A DNA stretch of 64,000 nt, taken from contig NC_063280.1 in NCBI RefSeq assembly GCF_910591885.1, forward strand, positions 2,170,001 through 2,234,000, in the 5' to 3' direction. Both the position numbers and the translations under genes were made by a program. The stretch comes from Bombus terrestris (lineage: Eukaryota; Arthropoda; Insecta; Hymenoptera; Apidae). Below, piece by piece: positions 61,431 to 64,000 of the stretch. The notes below the pieces were generated by a model, which saw nothing but the letters and a program-made list of their open reading frames with translations, was not told where the DNA came from and did no database searches. How positions within the stretch are numbered: the stretch's first letter is position 1; each line of letters opens with the position of its first letter.

Positions 61431-64000
61431 TAATAGTAACTATATATTAGCATTGCTTCAAATGCTGCGTAAATATTCGGTAAATTCCAATGCAAGCCTT
61501 CGCAAACTTTTGCAAGCGTTCCGTAAAAAGTTTTCAAACGATCTAAAGTATCCATACAAAATTTAATTTTTTCATCAAAACTTTTAACAAATATTCAACA
61601 AATTTCAGTGTAACTGCTCGAAAACCTTTTTAAACATTCAACGAATTTCTAAGAGATCAGAAATACAATATGCTAATTGAATAGCAACCAACGACTTTCC
61701 ATCTATCCACTATTAACCTATACGGTATCAGCAACCCGAGGTCGAGTTGCTCGAAGACAATGAAATCGAAAGGAGAGCCACGCTCCCTTTCCTCGCACGA
61801 CCACGTCGTTATATTATCGCAGATGACCTGCGAAAATGCAACGGCCGATACAGCGGGAGCGGGTCATACATTCTCGCAGTGTGCATGCACAGCAACTGTT
61901 CCACGTTCTCCGAGACCGACTTGCAATTCGTCTCGCACGAGCAGTCGCACGATTTTTGAGTATCTCTCCCCAACTCCAAGGACAAACAGAGAAAGAGACA
62001 TAGAAAGAAAGAGACAGGAGAGTGTTGAGCGCTTGCCCGAGTCGTGTGTCCGACCGGACATGTCGGTTCGCCCCTTTATTCCGACTAGAGTACGACTTAT
62101 AGTATTAATAATTCAGTACGCCCCGATCGCGACCGATTGGAAACTTTCACTGTTCACGGGACGTAAACTCGCGCCTACACGATCGTATTTGAACGACGAT
62201 TTAAACATGCTACTTAAGTAGTATAGAAGTGAACATGAAAGATGAGAAACGCTTGATTTAGCAAATTTAGGGGAGAAAGCAGGAAGCATCCATCGATAGG
62301 ATGATCTTTGATGTATAGATTAGCTCTGATGTTATGGTAAACTGCCGTGTACATATAAGTATTTGAACATCAGAGACCTCGTATACAATAATTTATCAAC
62401 TAATAACATTAGAGGGTTGACAAATTAGAACTTCTCCTTTAAAATTTCATTTAAGAAAATAAATGATAAATAGCATAATCAGATAACTTGTGAGTTTTAA
62501 CATTTATGTGTGAAATATTATTTGTGTTATTACTAAATTTGTTAATATTATACAAGGATATTTATCACTGTTGGCCATTTTAAACTCGCGACTTGGAAAA
62601 TTTCATAAATAATACTATTTCAGCAGTGCATAAGGGAATTAATACAATTCGATCAGAAAATTGATATTGTTGTTACATTTTCAAAGTTACGATTCAGTAA
62701 GGTGGATAAAGAATGAGTAATAAAAAAGCAAGCAATTAAGGTTCTTTGGAAAGTTGCTATCTCATATATTACTTTGATAACATTGCGAATTTGTGCAAAA
62801 GATTGACCACCGATGCAAGAACTGATTACAAATTGCGTAATTTTTTAAATTTGTGCAGGAACATTTGGGTCGACTTTCACGCGGAAGTTTTAGAGTACAT
62901 AAATAAAATTAAAGCAAAAGTTATCAAAAATCAGGCACGATAAATGGAACATTTTGCTTTAGTAAAAAACTAAACCGAGAATAATCTTAAGGTCGACTTT
63001 TATGCGATATATTCAGAAACAGCATACAATCTCAAATAGTTTCGTGTAAAAGTGTCACGGTACTCGATTCTAATACACCGTTTCGACATCGTTCTTACGC
63101 AATTGTAAACGTATCGTTGCCAAATTTCGTTTTTCCTCGTTAAAAAAAAACAGAGAAAACTCCGAAATACTCGTAAATTAATTACGAAAGAAAGCGTACG
63201 GGGACCGAAAGCGAATCGAAAAATCGTGATGAGGCAACGAACAATAGAAAGCAATTTGCGACCGGGTTACGTAATGTCGATTTTTAATAGAAAAACATTC
63301 AAACGAATGCGAGCTTTCTCGTTCGCCATGACTGGCGCCTAGTAACCAGGCAAAGCTTTGAAGTTGATAATTAACCATCCGCGGTATGGTGATCGATCGA
63401 TTCGCAATAATCGTCATGTTACCATAATCAAACGTGCCGCTGCCTCCCTCGATTTAATATGTTCCAGCTTAATATATCGATGCTTATAAATTTATCGTAA
63501 ATTGAATTCGTTAGCGAATTCAATCAAGAGAAACTTTCGCCACGCGGAAGGTAACAACGAGCCGATCTCTTTTACCCGGACCAATGATTTGGCTCCGTGT
63601 CGGCTGGTTTTAGTAATTAATCGATGAAAGAAAGCAGAAAGACCGGCGAGAATCGGCGAATGCCGCGTTCCATTGTGAATGTTCGTTCGATCGAAGGCGT
63701 CCCACGGTAAGCAGTTCCTTTCGAGTAGCCAGCCACCTTGGCTCGCCTCTTTTGTTCCGATCTTTAATTTATCTCTACTGGTGGCACGCCGACCGCGTGT
63801 AACACGTTGCCCATTGTGTGTCCTTGTCGTAACGGGAACGATTTATCGCACACCTTGCACGTCGATTGTGACGAAACGCTTGTTGGTCAGTCCGCGTGAC
63901 AGCGTCCTTACTCGAATGTGCGTATTCTGGAGAATCGCATAGAATAAAAGTCTCTCTCTACGCATACCACGATATTATGTAATTAGAGTACACATCCGTG
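61431..64000. other. Noncoding; CpG-rich blocks at about 61740-62210 and 63530-63950
   Basis: In the first block frames of 153 and 70 codons (plus) and 65 codons (minus) overlap without a recognisable domain. The longest begins upstream of GCAACGGCCGATACAGCGGG. The second block is CpG-rich and follows the perfect hairpin at 63501. Both may be regulatory DNA or exons of a gene outside the window. Confidence 0.35.
63501..63524. repeat. Perfect hairpin: 10-bp inverted repeat with 4-base loop
   Basis: ATTGAATTCG (63501-63510), TTAG, CGAATTCAAT (63515-63524). The arms are exact reverse complements. Confidence 0.95.

Overview
The window looks like nuclear DNA from an insect, most likely a bee (Apidae; Bombus or a relative). 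Base composition is AT-rich, yet CpG is not depleted. Two pieces carry the terminal sequence TTAGGTTGTCC / TTAGGTTGGCC with flanking TA, as in Hymenoptera mariner elements. The genus cannot be fixed from sequence alone. There are no bacterial-type operons, rRNA or CRISPR arrays, and I recognise no tRNA or known microRNA. Almost all of the short open frames are chance frames in noncoding DNA.

Only one protein-coding segment is well supported. It is the first coding exon (38336 down to 38231, minus strand) of a secreted or membrane protein. It has a strong start context, a clear signal peptide and a GTGAGT donor in phase 1. Upstream (38337-38640) lies a CpG-rich leader of about 300 bases without any upstream ATG. 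It is preceded by a TATA-like box (38643-38650) and a CCAAT box (38680-38684), so this is probably the promoter of the gene. I found no convincing second exon between 38230 and position 1, so most of the left 38 kb is probably a single giant first intron. A long first intron, a phase-1 junction right after the signal peptide and a neural-gene-like desert suggest a cell-surface adhesion or receptor gene, for example of the immunoglobulin superfamily. The gene family is not identified.

Right of the promoter (39-64 kb) I see no firm gene. A 10-codon start exon with a good donor at 57262-57291 (plus strand) is a weak candidate.

The rest is noncoding DNA with decayed repeats. These include a 215-bp mariner-type MITE with TA target duplication (22180-22394) and a second mariner end (22532). 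Two long fold-back elements have arms of about 180 and 350 bp (32401-32960 and 52761-53706). A roughly 1-kb insertion, possibly a solo LTR, lies at 29763-30795. A previously unnamed (to me) dispersed repeat of about 65 bp occurs at least eight times. Several degenerate tandem repeats and perfect short hairpins are also present. CpG-rich unique blocks near 13.1-14.0, 23.0-23.5, 38.3-39.7, 57.2 and 61.7-62.2 kb are candidate regulatory elements or unannotated exons. I found no evidence of a new biological system. The most interesting structures are the two large inverted repeats and the dispersed repeat family.
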